Below are positions 8,098 to 16,767 of a DNA stretch of 39,298 nucleotides, piece after piece (position 1 is the first letter of the stretch; each line of letters opens with the position of its first letter). Below the pieces are notes generated by a model. It did no database searches. It was not told the DNA's origin and saw nothing but the letters and a program-made list of their open reading frames with translations. Source of the DNA: JBFJVD01 sp041624375 (lineage in GTDB: Bacteria; Chloroflexota; Anaerolineae; Anaerolineales; E44-bin32); contig JBFJVD010000004.1 in assembly GCA_041624375.1 (NCBI GenBank), positions 1 through 39,298 on the forward strand, given 5' to 3'. Both the position numbers and the translations under genes were made by a program.

Positions 8098-8106
8098 TGG
8101 TATCAT
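8098..8106 (+). promoter_or_regulatory. Putative extended -10 promoter for the SDR gene
   Basis: TGGTATCAT fits an extended -10 (TGn plus TATCAT, five of six consensus bases). It lies about 37 bases before the GTG start at 8144. No convincing -35 is present, which is allowed for extended -10 promoters. The hemerythrin gene diverges from the same short region. Confidence 0.38.
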
Positions 8107-8143
8107 CCTATCACTCACCAACCAGCCGGAGGGAACTCTCTTC

Positions 8144-9034
8144 GTGACAGATCAACAACACCCGCTGGCCGGCCGGCGCTGTCTCATCACCGGTGGAACC
8201 GGGGGGATCGGCCTGCATGCCGCGCTGGGCCTGGCGGAGCTCGGGGCCGATCTCATCCTCATCGGCCGGAACAAGGATCGTGGGGAGAGAACATTGGCAG
8301 CGATTCGCCGGCTCGGAGCTCCGGGGCATGCGCGTTTCATGTCCGCCGACCTCTCACTGCGAACGAATGTCGAGCGGATCGCCCGCGAGGTCTGCGAGCA
8401 TTGGGAGGCTCTCGATATGCTGGTGAATAACGCCGGCGGCTTCTACTTTCGACGCGAGACCACCGAGGAGGGCCTGGAGCGGACTTTCGCGCTCAATCAT
8501 TTGAGCTACTTCCACCTGACGCTGCTGCTCATCGATCGGCTGGCGGCGGCACCGGCCGGAAGGATCGTCAGCGTCTCCTCGGGCGCCCATTGGAACGGCA
8601 GCCTGGACTTCAACAACCTGCAGCTGGCGCGTGGCTATTCCGCTTGGCGAGCGTACAGCCAGTCGAAGCTGGCCAACCTCCTCTTCACGTTCGAGCTTGC
8701 ACGCCGGCTTGAAGGAAGCCAGATCACCGCCAATGCGATGAATCCAGGCTTTGTCGCCACCAATCTGGCCAAAGACAACGGCTGGGTGGTCCGCATAGGA
8801 GCCAGCCTGATGTATGCGCTTTTCGCCCGCCCACCCGAAACCGGTGCCGACACCATCGTCTACCTGGCCGGCGACCCACAGGTGGCTGGAGTGAGCGGCG
8901 AATACTTCCAGGCCCGCAATCCAACCCGCTGCTCTCGAAGGTCAAGAGACCCCGAGCTTGCGCGACGGCTTTGGCAGGTCAGCGCCGAACTGGTGGGCGT
9001 GCCCGAGGACACCCTCGCTACGCTGCTCCAATAG
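8144..9034 (+). CDS. Short-chain dehydrogenase/reductase
   Basis: A classical SDR of 296 residues, similar in style to retinol-dehydrogenase-like members. The NAD(P)-binding TGGTGGIG is at 16-23, NNAG at 95-98, the catalytic Ser in VSVSSGAH near 146, and Tyr171/Lys175 in YSQSK. Arg42 after the second strand (IGRNKDRGE) points to NADP(H) preference. The C-terminal PGFVATNLAK segment is typical. The start is GTG at 8144 with GGAGGGAA at 8128-8135. It is a single gene followed by a clear terminator. Substrate unknown; the family acts on alcohols, ketones or aldehydes. Confidence 0.9.
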   Translation: MTDQQHPLAGRRCLITGGTGGIGLHAALGLAELGADLILIGRNKDRGERTLAAIRRLGAPGHARFMSADLSLRTNVERIAREVCEHWEALDMLVNNAGGFYFRRETTEEGLERTFALNHLSYFHLTLLLIDRLAAAPAGRIVSVSSGAHWNGSLDFNNLQLARGYSAWRAYSQSKLANLLFTFELARRLEGSQITANAMNPGFVATNLAKDNGWVVRIGASLMYALFARPPETGADTIVYLAGDPQVAGVSGEYFQARNPTRCSRRSRDPELARRLWQVSAELVGVPEDTLATLLQ

Positions 9035-9052
9035 CCCTATTTCTGGGTCTCG

Positions 9053-9090
9053 CTACGCGTGCAATGTCGCACGCGTAGATCGATTTCTTA
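9053..9090 (+). terminator. Terminator after the SDR gene
   Basis: A perfect 10-bp stem, CTACGCGTGC (9053-9062) with GCACGCGTAG (9069-9078), loop AATGTC, followed by a T-rich run (GATTTCTTATT). It starts 19 bases after the SDR stop and lies just before the end of the opposing aminotransferase gene. Confidence 0.68.
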
Positions 9091-10503
9091 TTCCAGCGAA
9101 AAATAGGGGGTCAGGTCTTCGGTGTAACCAAGGGGGTGATACTCACCACTCGGAACGTCCACCTCATACGTACCCCGGTAGTCGCCGGCCGCGATACTCT
9201 GCAGCATTTCAACCAACCGGTCCACATCCTCGAAGTTGTTGTAGCAGCCGAAGCTGGCGCGGACCATGCCCGGCATCTCGGTTTTGTCGCCGCCGAGAAC
9301 CCGTTCACGCCAATCCACCGCCTCTGTCTCCTCGAGATGCAGCAGGTGAACCACGTACGGATGCGCGCAGAAGCAGCCGCTACGGACGCCGATCCCGCCC
9401 TCAAAGCCCAGGATGGCTGCCACCAGGAAGTGAGAGACGCCCGCCAGGTTGAACGGGACTACCCCGACGCGGTCCGAGTGATCGGCCGCGCCCGTCGATC
9501 CATAGAGCTGAATGCCGGGCACATTCTGCAGGCGATCGAGGGCGTAGCCGAGCAGCTCGGCTTCGTGTTCGGCGATCACCTGCATGCCGATCGACATCAG
9601 CGCCCTGGCGGCCGCTGCCATCGCCACAGCGCCGATCACGTTGGGGCTGCCGGCCTCGTCCCGATCCGGCATCCCGGCCCAGTGAACCTCGTCTAACGTC
9701 ACCACCTCCACGGTCCCGCCGCCGGTGTACTCGGGGGCAGAAGCCATGAAGACTTCCTTCGGGCCGACCAACGCGCCGGTACCGAAGGGGGCGTACATCT
9801 TATGTGCAGACAGTGCGACAAAGTCGAGATGTTCGGGATCCGCCAGGGGGCCCATCTCGATGGCCCGGTGCGGTGCCAGCTGGGCGGCGTCCACCAGAAT
9901 CATCGCCCCCACCCGGTGTGCCTTTGCTGCCAGACGACGGATGGGTTGAAGATGGCCGGTGACGTTTGAAGCGCCACTGACGGCGACAAGCCGGACCCGC
10001 CCTGCGTAAGCCTGGAGTTTGCTGTCGAAGTCGGCCTCATCCAGACGGCCATCCGGCAACACGCCCACATGCACGGTGCGCGCGTGGCCCCGCCAGGGGA
10101 GGTCGTTCGAGTGATGCTCCAGCTGCGTTGTGAGCACAACGTCGTCGGCGGCCAGTCCGAGACGGTAGGAGAGCTTATTGATCGCCTCTGTGGTGTTCTT
10201 GCCAAAGATGACGGCGTGCGTTTCCGGATCGGCGCCGACAAACCGGGCGAGGATCTCGTGCGCCCGATCGTAGGCTTCCGTGCTCAGCCTGGATTTAAAG
10301 CCGGTCCCCCGATGCACGCTGGAGTAGTAGGGAAGAAACCGTTCGATGGCCTCCATCACATCGGTCAGCGGCGGTGTGCTTGCCGCGTTGTCCAGGTTGA
10401 CATAGCGAACCATGCGGCCGTCGAGCAACGGTACCTCATGATCCAACCCCACTATTCGTTGACGCAGGTCGAGTCGTGACGACCCTTCAAGCGTGGCAGC
10501 CAT
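9088..10503 (-). CDS. Class V aminotransferase, cysteine desulfurase-like
   Basis: A PLP enzyme of about 471 residues. PLP lysine is Lys235 in LSAHKMY, with Asp205 (LVDAAQ) against the pyridine nitrogen and the N-terminal NLDNAAST motif. A SufS/CsdA-like catalytic loop is present, RSGCFCAHP, whose second cysteine (Cys379) aligns with the persulfide-forming Cys of RxGxHCAxP. So it may take sulfur from cysteine. The frame runs up to 10557, but the ATG at 10503 has AGAGG nine bases upstream and is preferred. No suf, isc or thiamine genes lie nearby, and it is about 60 residues longer than SufS, so other class V reactions (isopenicillin epimerase-like or selenocysteine lyase-like) remain possible. 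Confidence 0.87.
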   Translation of the reverse strand: MAATLEGSSRLDLRQRIVGLDHEVPLLDGRMVRYVNLDNAASTPPLTDVMEAIERFLPYYSSVHRGTGFKSRLSTEAYDRAHEILARFVGADPETHAVIFGKNTTEAINKLSYRLGLAADDVVLTTQLEHHSNDLPWRGHARTVHVGVLPDGRLDEADFDSKLQAYAGRVRLVAVSGASNVTGHLQPIRRLAAKAHRVGAMILVDAAQLAPHRAIEMGPLADPEHLDFVALSAHKMYAPFGTGALVGPKEVFMASAPEYTGGGTVEVVTLDEVHWAGMPDRDEAGSPNVIGAVAMAAAARALMSIGMQVIAEHEAELLGYALDRLQNVPGIQLYGSTGAADHSDRVGVVPFNLAGVSHFLVAAILGFEGGIGVRSGCFCAHPYVVHLLHLEETEAVDWRERVLGGDKTEMPGMVRASFGCYNNFEDVDRLVEMLQSIAAGDYRGTYEVDVPSGEYHPLGYTEDLTPYFSLE

Positions 10504-10723
10504 CAGTTCCATCCTCTCCAGCGCAGGTGGCTTACGGTGATTGTATAACGAGCGCAAAGCACTCGACAGTCAGCTGCATATCCACCTCGGTGTCGGTGCC
10601 GCCCGCCGGCCACCCTCGCACCCTATGCGGCATTCCGGATGAAGCGTAACTTGGCTTCCTTTCGGCTGGGATGCTTCTGATATCGTTGAGATCAGGGACT
10701 CCAGAGGGACGAAAGGGAGCAGC

Positions 10724-11518
10724 ATGCAGATGAAGGTGGATTTCACGGATGCACTTGACCACGGGCTGCCCGAGGCGGGCATCGCCATTGAACCGAGCCC
10801 GCGTTGGGTGCGCGTCCGCTTCGGTGGAGAGTTCATCGCCGACAGCCGGCGCGTGCTTCTGGTGCGAGAACGTGGCCGGACACCCAGCTACTACTTCCCG
10901 ATCGAAGATGTTCGAATGCAGTTTCTGAAGGAAGGTGAGCACACCCGAAGCGACCCGCTCAAGGGTGATACCCATACCTGGTCGATCGAGGTCGGCGACC
11001 ATCAGGCAGGCAACGCGGCCTGGACGCACCCCTCTCCCCCGCCGCACAGCTCGGCCCTCGCAGGCCATATCACATTCAATTGGCACAAGATGGACGCCTG
11101 GTACGAAGAGGAAGAAGAGATCTTCGTTCACCCGCGCGACCCCTACAAACGGGTAGATATCGTGCCCAGCTCGAGGCATATCCGGGTCGAACTCGAAGGG
11201 ATTCCACTGGCCGACAGCCGGCGCCCCTTCCTGCTTTTCGAAACCGGCCTTCCCACCCGTTACTATCTCCCAGCGGAGGATGTGCGGATCGAGCTGCTCG
11301 AGCCCTCTGAATTGCAGACCCAGTGCCCCTACAAGGGCGTCGCCTCCTACTGGTCCATTCGGACGGGCGACAAGCTTCACCGGGACCTTGTCTGGAGTTA
11401 TCCGGATCCAATCCCTGAGAATCCGAAGATTCGCGGCCTTCTATGCTTTTACAACGAGAAAGTGGATATTTACCTGGACGGGGAGCTTCAGCCGCGGCCG
11501 AAGACGTTCTGGTCGTAA
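10724..11518 (+). CDS. Tandem DUF427 domain protein
   Basis: Two copies of DUF427 fill the 264 residues: about 20-112 and about 148-253. Each copy shows the family pattern: (V/I)RV.(F/L).G..(I/L)ADSRR, an RxxSYYFP/TRYYLP strand, (I/E)DVR(M/I), CPYKG-type turn (DPLKGDTHTWSI; CPYKGVASYWSI), and a final W.YP/FYNEKVDIYLDGE. DUF427 proteins are small beta-rich proteins of unknown biochemical role, widespread in bacteria and some fungi. The ATG at 10724 is preceded by AAAGGGAG at 10712-10719. It ends only seven bases from the end of the opposing CorC-like gene, without a clear hairpin between them. Confidence 0.88.
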   Translation: MQMKVDFTDALDHGLPEAGIAIEPSPRWVRVRFGGEFIADSRRVLLVRERGRTPSYYFPIEDVRMQFLKEGEHTRSDPLKGDTHTWSIEVGDHQAGNAAWTHPSPPPHSSALAGHITFNWHKMDAWYEEEEEIFVHPRDPYKRVDIVPSSRHIRVELEGIPLADSRRPFLLFETGLPTRYYLPAEDVRIELLEPSELQTQCPYKGVASYWSIRTGDKLHRDLVWSYPDPIPENPKIRGLLCFYNEKVDIYLDGELQPRPKTFWS

Positions 11519-11525
11519 CTGCGAC

Positions 11526-12845
11526 TCAGCCTGACCGACCACCAGTCGGGAAGAAGAGTGACACCCGACGGATCGCCATGCCATCGACGGCTTCTACCCG
11601 AATCGTCACATCGCCGAACCTGGCTTCATCGCCGACCTCAGGGGGCAAGCCAACTTCTGCCAGCACCAGCCCGCCGATCGTCTGAACGTTGTGCGCTGCG
11701 GCGGGCAGCGGAAGGTAATCCTCGATCTGCTCGAGCAGAACGGTGCCTTCGGCCTCCAGATGACCGGGGCCGACCAGCATCAATGGCGGCTCTTCGTCGA
11801 CGTCGAACTCGTCCCGCACCTCGCCGACCACTTCTTCCACCAGATCTTCCAACGTGACCAGGCCGAGCGTGCCGCCATGTTCGTCAATCACGATGGCCAG
11901 ATGAAGCCGCCGCCTGCGCAAATCGGCCAGCAGTTCATCAACTTTGAGGGTTTCCGGCACGATGGGGACTTCGCGGAGCAGCGCCTTCATCTCAAACGGT
12001 TCGGCGCTGATCTGCTGGCGTACCAAATCCTTCAGGTGGAGAACGCCCACCACGTTATCGATCGAATCCTCATAGACGGGAAGCCGGTTGCGAGGTGAGG
12101 CGTCGATGCGTGCGAGCAGTTCAGACTCACCAATGTCGAGCGATATCGCGTCGATCTGGGTTCGGGGCGTCATCACCTGGCCGACTCGGCGTTCGCCAAA
12201 ATCGAAGATGTTCTTCACCAGTTCCTGCTCGCGAGGGTTCACCAGCCCAGTGGCGTAGCTCTCGGCCACAATCAATTCAAGCTCTTCCGAAGTGTGCAGC
12301 CGGCTCTCCTCGTCTGGATCCGGAACCCCCATGACGCGCAGAACCAAGAAGCCGATGTCGTTCAGGAGGGAGATCGGCCATGCGAAGAGCCGCTCGAGCA
12401 GGGCCATCGGCCAGGCAAGGACAAGGACCAGCCCCTCGGGGCGCTGAAGCGCCAGCGACTTCGGCACCATTTCTCCAAGCACAACATGCAAGTAGGTGAT
12501 CAAGGAGAGGGACAGAATGAAGGACACCGTGTGGATGGCGGCGCCCTCCAGATTGAACCAATCGTGAAGCGGCCCTTCGATGAAGCCGGCCACCACAGGT
12601 TCACCATACATGCCAAGGCCGAGGCTGGCCACGGTGATTCCAAGCTGCGCCGTGGCGAAGTAACGATTTGTGTTCTGATTGTCGCTGATCGTCTCACGCA
12701 CCTGTACCGCCGCCCGGCTTCCCGATTGAGCAAGCTGCTCGATGCGCGACGCTCGGACTCCGAGGATGGCGAATTCCGCAGCGACGAAGACCCCATTCAG
12801 GCCGACCATGACGAGGATGATGAGCAGCGGAATCAGAATCGTCAT
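11526..12845 (-). CDS. CNNM/CBS/CorC-type membrane protein (hemolysin C family), copy 2
   Basis: The 439 residues follow the usual layout: an N-terminal CNNM (DUF21) membrane domain with about four hydrophobic segments (residues ~1-190, including VGLNGVFVAAEFAILGVR and GITVASLGLGMYGEP), a CBS pair (~205-330, from QVMTPRTQIDAI to DEHGGTLGLVTLEDLVEEVVGE), and a C-terminal transporter-associated CorC_HlyC domain (~345-430). Members are linked to magnesium or other divalent cation export. The ATG at 12845 overlaps the stop of the upstream paralogue by four bases (ATGA), so the two are co-translated. Transport direction and ion are not shown by the sequence. Confidence 0.92.
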   Translation of the reverse strand: MTILIPLLIILVMVGLNGVFVAAEFAILGVRASRIEQLAQSGSRAAVQVRETISDNQNTNRYFATAQLGITVASLGLGMYGEPVVAGFIEGPLHDWFNLEGAAIHTVSFILSLSLITYLHVVLGEMVPKSLALQRPEGLVLVLAWPMALLERLFAWPISLLNDIGFLVLRVMGVPDPDEESRLHTSEELELIVAESYATGLVNPREQELVKNIFDFGERRVGQVMTPRTQIDAISLDIGESELLARIDASPRNRLPVYEDSIDNVVGVLHLKDLVRQQISAEPFEMKALLREVPIVPETLKVDELLADLRRRRLHLAIVIDEHGGTLGLVTLEDLVEEVVGEVRDEFDVDEEPPLMLVGPGHLEAEGTVLLEQIEDYLPLPAAAHNVQTIGGLVLAEVGLPPEVGDEARFGDVTIRVEAVDGMAIRRVSLFFPTGGRSG

Positions 12846-14251
12846 GAGGCGCCCACTTCACCTTCGGGGAGGGTCTTCCCCGGCGGTAGCAGCACCGACA
12901 CCTGCTGAACACGCCGCCCGGAGGTCGACTCGACCCGAAAGCGGATGTCCCCAAGGCGAAGCTCTTCGCCGTTGCGCGGGAACCGGCCGAGCTCGGAGAG
13001 CAGCAGACCCGCAACGGTGTGGGTGATCTCGTCTGGGAGCGCCAAGCCGAGCAGCTGATTCAGCTCACTGATGAGGGTGTCGCCGCGCACGATCAGCCGC
13101 TGGTCATCGGCCTGCACGATTCTGGCGCGCTCCTGATCAAACTCGTCCTGGACCTCGCCAAACAACTCCTCGATAAGGTCCTCTCGTGTCACCATGCCAC
13201 TGGTTCCGCCATATTCATCGAACACAACGGCCAGGTAACTGTGTGTCTCGTTCAGGCGGTTCCAGACCTCAAGGACAGGCAGGGATTCTGGCACAAAGGG
13301 GATCGGACGCAGAATCGTACGGATGTCAGCCTGGACGTCCTGGCGATACAGCCGGAACAGGTCCCGCAGGTGCACGAACCCGATGATGTGATCGAGATTG
13401 CCTTCGTAGATCAGGATCCGCGTGTAGGCCGACTCGGCCGCCAGCAGGAGCACCTCCTGCAGCGATCGATTCACATTGGCGCCGACAAGCTGTGTCCGGG
13501 GCACGGCGACATGCTCCGCAAGCGTATCGCGAACTCGAAACGCTCGCCGAAGTAGCTGGCGTTCGTCAAGATCGATTAATCCCCCGTGGTAGCTTTCGCG
13601 GACCAGGATCAGGATCTCCTCGGGTGAATGGACTCGACCATGACCATCCGAGCGGTCAATTCCTAGCAGCCGCAAGAGCAGCTCGCCGCTGCCATTGAGG
13701 ATAGCGATCAGGGGTCGCAACACAACGTCGGCGGAGAGGCGCATGGGGACCGCGGTCGCCATGGCGACCGATTCGGGGTATTGGAGGGCGAGCGATTTCG
13801 GCACCAGCTCACCCAGGACGACCTGGAGGCCTGTAAGAAAGAGCAGGACCACGATCGCGGAGGCGCCTGCTGCTGCCGCGCTGTGACCTTCGCCTTGTGC
13901 CAGTGGCAACGGCAGGCGACCCAGAATGGGGGTCAGGTGGGGTGCGATCTGCTGCTGGCCGTAAATGCCGAGCGCGATGCTCGAGAGGGTGATCCCCACT
14001 TGACTGGCGGCGATGTAGGCATCGAGGCGGCGGGGATCATCGACCACGGAAAGCAGCATGCGCGCAAAGCGATTCCCGCCTTCTGCCGCTTGCTGAATCC
14101 TTGCCCTACGAGCTCCAACTGTTGAGAATTCGCCGGCTACATAGAGGCCATTCAGGCCGATGAGGACTGCAACGATTACAACCGCCGCAAGAACGCCGAG
14201 CAACGCTGCTCCTGTCCATCCGTCGCCCGTGGGCCACCATTGGCTATCCAA
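12842..14251 (-). CDS. CNNM/CBS/CorC-type membrane protein (hemolysin C family), copy 1
   Basis: Same architecture as its downstream partner: CNNM membrane domain (IGLNGLYVAGEFSTVGARR and GITLSSIALGIYGQQ), CBS pair with FDEYGGTSGMVTREDLIEELFGE, and a C-terminal CorC_HlyC domain. The frame opens at a TTG at 14251 without a good ribosome site. A second TTG at 14203 has AGGAG five bases upstream and would start just before the first membrane segment, so it may be the true start (453 residues). Two different copies in tandem suggest a hetero-oligomer or two ion specificities. The CBS domains probably bind an adenine nucleotide that gates the membrane part. Confidence 0.9.
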   Translation of the reverse strand: MDSQWWPTGDGWTGAALLGVLAAVVIVAVLIGLNGLYVAGEFSTVGARRARIQQAAEGGNRFARMLLSVVDDPRRLDAYIAASQVGITLSSIALGIYGQQQIAPHLTPILGRLPLPLAQGEGHSAAAAGASAIVVLLFLTGLQVVLGELVPKSLALQYPESVAMATAVPMRLSADVVLRPLIAILNGSGELLLRLLGIDRSDGHGRVHSPEEILILVRESYHGGLIDLDERQLLRRAFRVRDTLAEHVAVPRTQLVGANVNRSLQEVLLLAAESAYTRILIYEGNLDHIIGFVHLRDLFRLYRQDVQADIRTILRPIPFVPESLPVLEVWNRLNETHSYLAVVFDEYGGTSGMVTREDLIEELFGEVQDEFDQERARIVQADDQRLIVRGDTLISELNQLLGLALPDEITHTVAGLLLSELGRFPRNGEELRLGDIRFRVESTSGRRVQQVSVLLPPGKTLPEGEVGAS

Positions 14252-14300
14252 TGATGGGACCGCGGGGCAGGGTCAAAACGAAGAGAGATATCCGCAGCTA

Positions 14301-14306
14301 GTATAC
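14301..14306 (-). promoter_or_regulatory. Putative -10 box for the CorC-like gene pair
   Basis: TATACT on the minus strand (five of six consensus bases) lies 49 bases before the TTG at 14251 and 94 bases before the TTG at 14203. No good -35 is seen at 16-18 bases, so this is only a candidate. Confidence 0.28.
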
Positions 14307-14385
14307 CTGCCATGGACAGAAACCGAGGCGCGAGGGTCAGTGCGAATTCCAGGCAGCTCGACGCGTGATGTTCCGCATGAGCGTC

Positions 14386-14880
14386 CTACAGGCCAAGCTG
14401 GAGACGGATCTCGGCGACGAGACTGGCGGGGGATTCGCGGATGTCGAGGATCAGCGCGTTTGAGGGTTCCTCGAGCGCCTCGAACTGGGAGGCGAGCAGT
14501 GCTGGCGGCATGAAGTGACCTTTGCGCTGCGCCAATCTTCGTTGAACGACCGCCTGGCTGCCCCTCAAATAGACCAGTTGAACTGCGTCCCGCTCGACGC
14601 CCAGACGCGTTCGGTATGCCTGTTTCAAGACCGACGCGGCCATGACTGCAGGCTCTTCCCTTGCCATCATCCTGTCGATGACTGCGCGGAGTCGGTCAAG
14701 CCAGGGGCGCCGGTCTGAATCCGTGAGAGGTTCGCCGCGCGACATTTTGGCAATGTTCTCGGGAGGGTGGAGTGAATCGCCTTCGATGAACGTCCAGCCG
14801 AGTTCGTGGGCCAGCCGGCTCCCGACAGTCGTCTTTCCCGACCCCGAGACCCCCATGATGATGACAAAGCAAAGATTCAT
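14386..14880 (-). CDS. gntK: Gluconokinase
   Basis: A 164-residue P-loop kinase of the GntK family, which makes 6-phosphogluconate from gluconate and ATP. The Walker A GVSGSGKTT is at 10-18, GDSLHPPENIAKMSRGEPLTD is the substrate segment typical of gluconokinases (HPxxNIxKMxxGxPLxD), and RKGHFMPPALLASQFEALE gives the lid region. The ATG at 14880 has AAGGTG five bases upstream and yields the normal family length; the frame is open further upstream but that region belongs to the next gene. It lies 20 bases after the membrane-protein gene on the same strand and is probably in one transcript with it. Confidence 0.93.
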   Translation of the reverse strand: MNLCFVIIMGVSGSGKTTVGSRLAHELGWTFIEGDSLHPPENIAKMSRGEPLTDSDRRPWLDRLRAVIDRMMAREEPAVMAASVLKQAYRTRLGVERDAVQLVYLRGSQAVVQRRLAQRKGHFMPPALLASQFEALEEPSNALILDIRESPASLVAEIRLQLGL

Positions 14881-14900
14881 CGGCACCTTCATCCCAGCAT

Positions 14901-15521
14901 TTATCGAAGGAATGGAATAAAGAGCCACGAACGCTCGCGGTAGCCAGCAAACTCCGGATAGCGCCCCAGCGAGCGATCCTTGCGCAGCATGAAGGGATAC
15001 CAGACCAGGAGTACGGCTGCCGCCAGAATGATGAGCGGCAGCCAATGATAGGCGAGCAGCGCAAAGCTCAGGTAGATCAGCAGCTCACCGAAGTAATTGA
15101 TGTTTCGCACTCGCAGGAAGAATCCATCGGTGATGAGCGTTTCAGGCCGTAAGTGGAGCGACGTGTGTTTCTGCATGTCGGATGCGAAATGGAAGAAGAT
15201 CCCGATCGCATAGAGTGCAACGCACCCGGCCGCATACCACGGCGGCAAGACCACGTCCCGGGAGATCAGCAGCCACGGCGCCACCAGGTAGAGGGTCAGC
15301 CCGCCCACCAGGAGCACAGCCTGCCACAGATTGCATGGATGATCCCAGGTGCGATCCGGGAAGATGTGGCCCTTCAGCACCCACAAAAGACCATAACTAC
15401 CGTGAAGGGACAGGTACAACCAGGCAGCTGCGCTCTCCCAGCGCCCATAGACAGCGATAAGACCGAATACGGCCAATCCGGTGAGGCCCTTGTGCAGGTC
15501 AATCACGTGCCGTTGCTTCAT
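14901..15521 (-). CDS. ICMT/DUF1295-like membrane methyltransferase or reductase
   Basis: A very hydrophobic 206-residue protein with about five to six membrane segments. The C-terminal third has the pattern of the isoprenylcysteine carboxyl methyltransferase / steroid-5-alpha-reductase-like superfamily: LRVRNINYFGELLIY, then ALLAYHW, then RYPEFAGYRERSWLFIPFL. These proteins bind SAM or NADPH in a pocket made by the last helices. The ATG at 15521 has AGGAGG at 15527-15532, an ideal ribosome site. Substrate is unknown; lipid methylation is a fair guess only. Confidence 0.78.
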   Translation of the reverse strand: MKQRHVIDLHKGLTGLAVFGLIAVYGRWESAAAWLYLSLHGSYGLLWVLKGHIFPDRTWDHPCNLWQAVLLVGGLTLYLVAPWLLISRDVVLPPWYAAGCVALYAIGIFFHFASDMQKHTSLHLRPETLITDGFFLRVRNINYFGELLIYLSFALLAYHWLPLIILAAAVLLVWYPFMLRKDRSLGRYPEFAGYRERSWLFIPFLR

Positions 15522-15810
15522 CCCAACCTCCTCATGGAAGTAGTGCGTTTGCTCCCACCCATCAAGGATCTATCTTCACTCTTGACGATTCGCTGGATTT
15601 GATGGATATTGCAGACGAAATTGTGACCGGAGTCAACCATGACGGACCCACCCGGGTCCTGGGACCATGCGGTCCGGCGTGGCCGGGCCGTTCAATTCTT
15701 AAGGGGGACTCTGGGAACTTTTCGAGCCAACTTTGCGTCCTCTTGCTGGGTCGTGTGTTGGCTGCACGACACTTTGATAGCGGTTTGATACCGCAGGAGA
15801 GCGAACCGAA
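15522..15810. other. Divergent intergenic region with small inverted repeats
   Basis: Almost 290 bases between two divergent genes. Apart from the minus-strand promoter candidate it holds a GC-rich stretch at about 15644-15690 with short inverted repeats (GGACCC/GGGTCC and GGACC-ATGC-GGTCC). Close to the SIMPL gene is the motif TTTGATAGCGG-TTTGATACCGC. No open frame with a ribosome site is seen. Confidence 0.4.
15608..15636 (-). promoter_or_regulatory. Putative promoter for the ICMT-like gene and gntK
   Basis: On the minus strand TTGACT (15636-15631, five of six to the -35 consensus) and TGCAAT (15613-15608, four of six to the -10) are 17 bases apart. This would start transcription near 15601, about 80 bases before the ATG at 15521. 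Confidence 0.4.
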
Positions 15811-16557
15811 ATGCGCAGGAATTTCCGAATTTCACTTCTCATCGGCGCTGCCCTGGTGGCACTGGCACTGTCCGGTTGTGGAGCACTGTCTGCCGGCGGT
15901 TTGTCGGGGGCCGAACAGGTGGACACCATCACGGTCAGCGGATTTGGCACGGCGACGGGCGAGCCCAACATTGCCACCATCCAGCTGGGGGTGAACGTGA
16001 TCGACAGCGACATCGCTGAAGCCGTGCGCGGCTCCAACGAGGTCATCGCCGATATCACCGAGGCGCTCACCGGCATGGGCATTGAAGCCAAGGACATTCA
16101 GACCACGAACTTTAACGTCTGGCCTGAGGACCGCTTCAGCCCGGAGACCGGACAGCCGACCGGCGAACGGGTCTTCCATGTTGAGAGCACTGTCCAGGTC
16201 AAAGTGCGCCAGATCGATCAGACCAGCCAGGTCATCGAAGCCGCACTCGACAGCGGCGCCAACAACATCTTCGGCCTGAGCTTCGGGATCGAAGACCTGA
16301 GCGAGCTCGAGCAGAGCGCGCGCCAGGACGCGATTTCCGATGCGCAGGACCGGGCTGAGCAGCTGGCGGCCGCGATCGGGGTGACGCTCGGTGAGCCGGT
16401 CCTCGTCAGCGAGGGCAGCGGCCCCATCGTGCCCGGACCATTCATGAACTTCGCAGTGGTGGAGCAGGCGGTGGGCGTTGGTGGGGGGCCACCCATCAGC
16501 TCGGGCGAGCTCACCGCGAGTGTCAGCGTCACCGTGGTCTACCGCATCACCCGCTGA
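15811..16557 (+). CDS. SIMPL (DUF541) domain lipoprotein
   Basis: A 248-residue exported lipoprotein. The N-terminus is a type II signal peptide with a lipobox ending at Cys23 (ALSGCG). From residue ~45 the SIMPL pattern is clear: ITVSGFGTATGEPNIATIQLGV, then pairs of helices, the QTTNFNVWPE strand, and RAEQLAAAIGVTLGEPV near the end, closing with a strand TASVSVTVVYRI. SIMPL proteins form periplasmic or surface oligomers of poorly known role; some members relate to oxidative stress or signalling. GGAG lies upstream of the ATG. It is transcribed alone. Confidence 0.92.
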   Translation: MRRNFRISLLIGAALVALALSGCGALSAGGLSGAEQVDTITVSGFGTATGEPNIATIQLGVNVIDSDIAEAVRGSNEVIADITEALTGMGIEAKDIQTTNFNVWPEDRFSPETGQPTGERVFHVESTVQVKVRQIDQTSQVIEAALDSGANNIFGLSFGIEDLSELEQSARQDAISDAQDRAEQLAAAIGVTLGEPVLVSEGSGPIVPGPFMNFAVVEQAVGVGGGPPISSGELTASVSVTVVYRITR

Positions 16558-16581
16558 GCTCAACGCTTCTGCGAAACTTCG

Positions 16582-16618
16582 GCCGCCGCATGTCGCCTGC
16601 AAGCGGGCATGCGGCGGC
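16582..16618 (+). terminator. Hairpin after the SIMPL gene
   Basis: GCCGCCGCATG (16582-16592) pairs perfectly with CATGCGGCGGC (16608-16618) around a 15-base loop, followed by TTGCCTTTTCC. It begins 24 bases after the stop codon and is a likely rho-independent terminator. Confidence 0.58.
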
Positions 16619-16767
16619 TTGCCTTTTCCAGCCAGTCCGGCCCAGGGCGCCTGTGCCAGGCGCAATCCCTCCAGATCCGATACCGCCGAAACTCGTAGCG
16701 ATCCGTAGATCGGAACTTATCGCAAAGTGTTGCGCCTGGTCTTCGTCGCGGAACAAGCGCCTCCCAG

